Below are positions 63,226-64,000 of a stretch of 64,000 nt of DNA, piece after piece. Within the stretch, counting starts at the first letter, position 1; every line of letters starts with the position of its first letter. Origin of the DNA: Verrucomicrobiia bacterium (lineage in GTDB: Bacteria > Verrucomicrobiota > Verrucomicrobiia > Verrucomicrobiales > DEV007); assembly GCA_030425385.1 (NCBI GenBank), contig JAUIAH010000002.1, forward strand, positions 124,001-188,000, given 5' to 3'. The notes under the pieces were generated by a model that was not told the origin of the DNA, searched no databases, and saw nothing but the letters and a program-made list of their open reading frames with translations. The translations under genes and the position numbers were made by a program.

Positions 63226-64000
63226 ATGCGTGGCCACCTCGTCATCGTCACCCTCTTCTGGAGCCTCCTGTCCCCCATCTGGGCGGAGTCAGACCCCGCT
63301 CCCTACGATCAAGCCCTCCGCGAACTCCAAAGCGATCACTTTGCGGTCCGCGAGGCCGCCACCAGACTGCTCTGGCAACATGCCGAACACGCGGAAACGC
63401 AGCTTCGCCAAGCGATGCAATCCGCTGACCCCGATGTACGCCAACGCTCCTTGCGGATCTGGGAGGCCTACCAACTTGGCATCTACCCGGACACACCGCG
63501 CGATGTCGCCGAGAAGATCTATCAGTTTCACGATGGCACCCTTGATGAGAAACGGACGATCATTCGCAACTTGGTCGTCTCAGACAATCTCAACGCCGCC
63601 TATCGCTTAATTCATGCGGTCGAAGAGGCTCACATCCGCACGAATCTCACTGACATTCTAGCCGCACAAGTACGCGCCAAGCTCCTACCGCTTCTGTTAG
63701 AGCAATCATGGGGAGAGGCCGAATCTCTCCTGGCACGCGCTGCCATTGGCGACATTGGCATGCGAGACTACGCCGTATTCGTCCACCTTCGCGGCGACCT
63801 GGAAGAGGCTCTCACACAAGCAGAGGATCGACCAAACGCTCCGGAATTGAAACGCTGGCTCCTCCGCGCTGCTGGCAGAATGGAGGAAGCTCTTGCTCTA
63901 GGTGCGAACGACCTTCAGGCCCAGCGCGAAGTGCGCGTGGCCAATGGTGACGCCCTCGCTTTCTGCGAATTTGAACTGGATCAACCCGTCATGGAGCCGC
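63226..64000 (+). CDS. Exported HEAT-like repeat protein, 3'-truncated by the window end
   Basis: The frame is open from the ATG at 63226 to the end of the window (258 codons, no stop). It has a signal peptide (MRGHLVIVTLFWSLLSPIWA). A HEAT-like pair follows (ALRELQSDHFAVREAATRLL and LRQAMQSADPDVRQRSLRIW), then helical, TPR/HEAT-like segments such as ESLLARAAIGDIGMRDYAVF and LKRWLLRAAGRMEEALALG. Secreted or periplasmic scaffolds of this kind are common in verrucomicrobia; the function is unknown. Shorter frames over the same bases are shadows. Confidence 0.82.
   Translation, partial: MRGHLVIVTLFWSLLSPIWAESDPAPYDQALRELQSDHFAVREAATRLLWQHAEHAETQLRQAMQSADPDVRQRSLRIWEAYQLGIYPDTPRDVAEKIYQFHDGTLDEKRTIIRNLVVSDNLNAAYRLIHAVEEAHIRTNLTDILAAQVRAKLLPLLLEQSWGEAESLLARAAIGDIGMRDYAVFVHLRGDLEEALTQAEDRPNAPELKRWLLRAAGRMEEALALGANDLQAQREVRVANGDALAFCEFELDQPVMEP

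Noticed and set aside
63170-63610. 146-residue plus-strand frame at the right end
   Set aside because: Ser/Pro-rich out-of-frame translation of the HEAT-like gene, which has a signal peptide and stays open to the window end.
1-64000. GTTAG/CTAAC as an over-represented DNA word such as a Chi-like site
   Set aside because: My count of about 47 on each strand is close to what base composition predicts; only its codon context is unusual.
1-64000. tRNA, rRNA, CRISPR arrays, insertion sequences or prophage
   Set aside because: I looked for T-arm motifs, spaced direct repeats, transposase or integrase proteins and terminal repeats and found none I could support.

Overview
The window looks like chromosomal DNA of a verrucomicrobial (PVC-group) bacterium. 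The case rests on protein families: two paired DUF1501 and PSCyt/DUF1549/DUF1553 modules, a Rhodopirellula/Verrucomicrobium-type ECF sigma factor, exported ThuA, ceramidase-like and esterase proteins, and pilins of a style common in that phylum. Base composition is moderately GC-rich. I saw no rRNA, tRNA, CRISPR, phage or IS element. Start codons were re-chosen from signal peptides, overlaps and promoter position, so several differ from the longest possible reading frame.

Layout. 1-5.4 kb: the 3' part of a giant secreted or surface protein (GEVED, Calx-beta, thrombospondin type 3 and VWA domains). 5.4-11 kb: a Ski2-like helicase divergent from lipA, an ECF sigma factor and an unrecognised two-TM protein. 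11-14.4 kb: exported beta-carbonic anhydrase and an operon of a novel four-repeat secreted protein, a DJ-1/PfpI protein and a small membrane ORF. 14.5-20.4 kb: a DUF1501 + PSD1 pair, an EamA transporter and ThuA. 20.4-25.2 kb: trpE-trpG-birA, a rhomboid protease and MYG1. 25-29 kb: an unknown protein with a pentapeptide-repeat protein, then a GntP permease with an unusual exported N-terminal domain divergent from an FAA hydrolase. 29-36 kb: two exported alpha/beta hydrolases, a methyltransferase, a UbiA-like protein and a ceramidase-like protein. 36-40 kb: the second PSD1-DUF1501 pair. 40-48.3 kb: a small Trp-rich ORF, a TPR protein, bioB, ribD-HAD phosphatase, an orphan GspF-like protein and guaA-pyrD.

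48.3-62.8 kb is a type IV pilus or pseudopilus locus. On the minus strand, in transcription order, it holds pilT, PilM-, PilN-, PilO- and PilP-like genes, three minor pseudopilins (PilW-, PilX- and PilV-like), pilC, a probable major pilin, four further pseudopilins and pilB. The secretin gene is divergent. An entericidin-like small protein and the start of a HEAT-like exported protein close the window. No prepilin peptidase is present, so it must lie elsewhere.

The most interesting sequence-level signal is that many first-in-operon genes have a sigma70-like -10 hexamer only 5-9 bases before the ATG and no Shine-Dalgarno sequence. This suggests widespread leaderless transcripts. TTA leucine codons are also confined almost entirely to a G-TTA-G context, and this usage is nearly absent from the pilus locus.
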